A program made the translations under genes and the position numbers. From Perca fluviatilis (lineage: Eukaryota; Chordata; Actinopteri; Perciformes; Percidae): 64,000 nucleotides of DNA. The stretch spans positions 25,211,883-25,275,882 of the forward strand of contig NC_053119.1 of NCBI RefSeq assembly GCF_010015445.1. The letters are read 5' to 3'. The notes under the pieces were generated by a model. It was not told the origin of the DNA. It saw only the letters and a list, made by a program, of their open reading frames with translations, and made no database searches. Numbering within the stretch: the first letter of the stretch is position 1; the number at the start of each line of letters is the position of its first letter. Shown piece after piece: positions 63,485-64,000 of the stretch.

Positions 63485-64000
63485 CTGTGACAGAGAGAAA
63501 GAACAAGTGCAACTGTTACTACAAGATGCATCAAGCTGAACTCCTTTAAACGCACACTATTGGCTCTACAGCATAAATCACTATACAGTGTATCATGTGG
63601 TTACGTTCTATCAGGTGTGGTCACTGTGAGAAAGAACAAGGCATTGTGTTGACTGGATGTGTGTGATGTCTCTGACAATATATCTCTATTTAAAAAGAAA
63701 ACAGTATATTGTGAAGAATGTTAAGCATTCAAGCTGTCACTCCAAAACTGGTTACTATAGCATCCAACAGATGGAAGCGGACTACAAGCTGCTGTTAGTC
63801 AAGTTGTAGGGGGGGGGGGATACTTCAGGCACATAGCATCTCAAGTCAATTTATTAAAAGGATTTACATAAAGAAGTTCTGTATTTTGATAAAATAATAA
63901 CTGTTTTTTTTAAGGATTTACATGTGTACATTATGCAACTTGACTGCCTGTAATAGGTTCCAGGATAGTTTTTTTTTACCATATCATGCATAAAGAAATG
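63485..64000 (-). other. slc1a2: slc1a2 intron 1, part
   Basis: Intron sequence upstream of coding exon 2; a G run at 63810-63819 and a T run near 63904. The first coding exon is not in the window. Confidence 0.7.

Overview
This window comes from a vertebrate nuclear genome, almost certainly a ray-finned (teleost, probably percomorph) fish. Genes are split into short exons with GT-AG introns. Long (TG)n and (CA)n tracts are common. The DNA between exons is packed with repeat families typical of fish: Tc1, hAT and PIF/Harbinger-type MITEs, L2/Rex-type LINE ends, tRNA-derived SINEs, and dispersed 'GCTAACATGCTAA' repeats.

Three protein genes can be read exon by exon, each with unbroken frame across every splice junction. 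They are (1) the 3' part of pdhx on + (six exons, 4892-18039), the E3-binding component of the pyruvate dehydrogenase complex; (2) a complete cd44 on + (eight coding exons, 32958-45486), the hyaluronan receptor; and (3) slc1a2 on - (coding exon 2 to the end, 63484 down to 54779), the glial glutamate transporter EAAT2/GLT-1. PDHX-CD44-SLC1A2, with the first two in tandem and the third convergent, is the order on human chromosome 11p13. The window is therefore a conserved syntenic block, not an accessory region.

Layout: 1-4891 pdhx intron with a Harbinger-like element, a Tc1 end and a CpG-rich block; 4892-18039 pdhx exons, with introns holding a TIR-bounded element, two copies of one hAT MITE family, a LINE end and a long foldback element; 18040-32250 pdhx 3' UTR and a gene-free interval with a piggyBac-like bounded block, a minisatellite, a full Harbinger-like element, a four-unit tandem repeat and a perfect hAT MITE; 32250-47220 cd44 with a 7.7-kb first intron rich in TG tracts; 47220-50370 intergenic with a decayed LINE; 50370-64000 slc1a2, with its probable long 3' UTR to the left and its first coding exon beyond the right edge.

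The three genes do not form a pathway; their link is chromosomal. The two most interesting signals are read-through ends at 5' splice sites. In slc1a2 a donor used to reach the GLT-1a tail exon (54850-54779) can instead be read through to a 12-residue GLT-1b-like tail ending in a PDZ ligand. In cd44 the donor of the mucin-like exon can be read through to a stop codon embedded in an AATAAA hexamer, which would give a soluble ectodomain. No bacterial-type or defence system, CRISPR array or viral gene was found.
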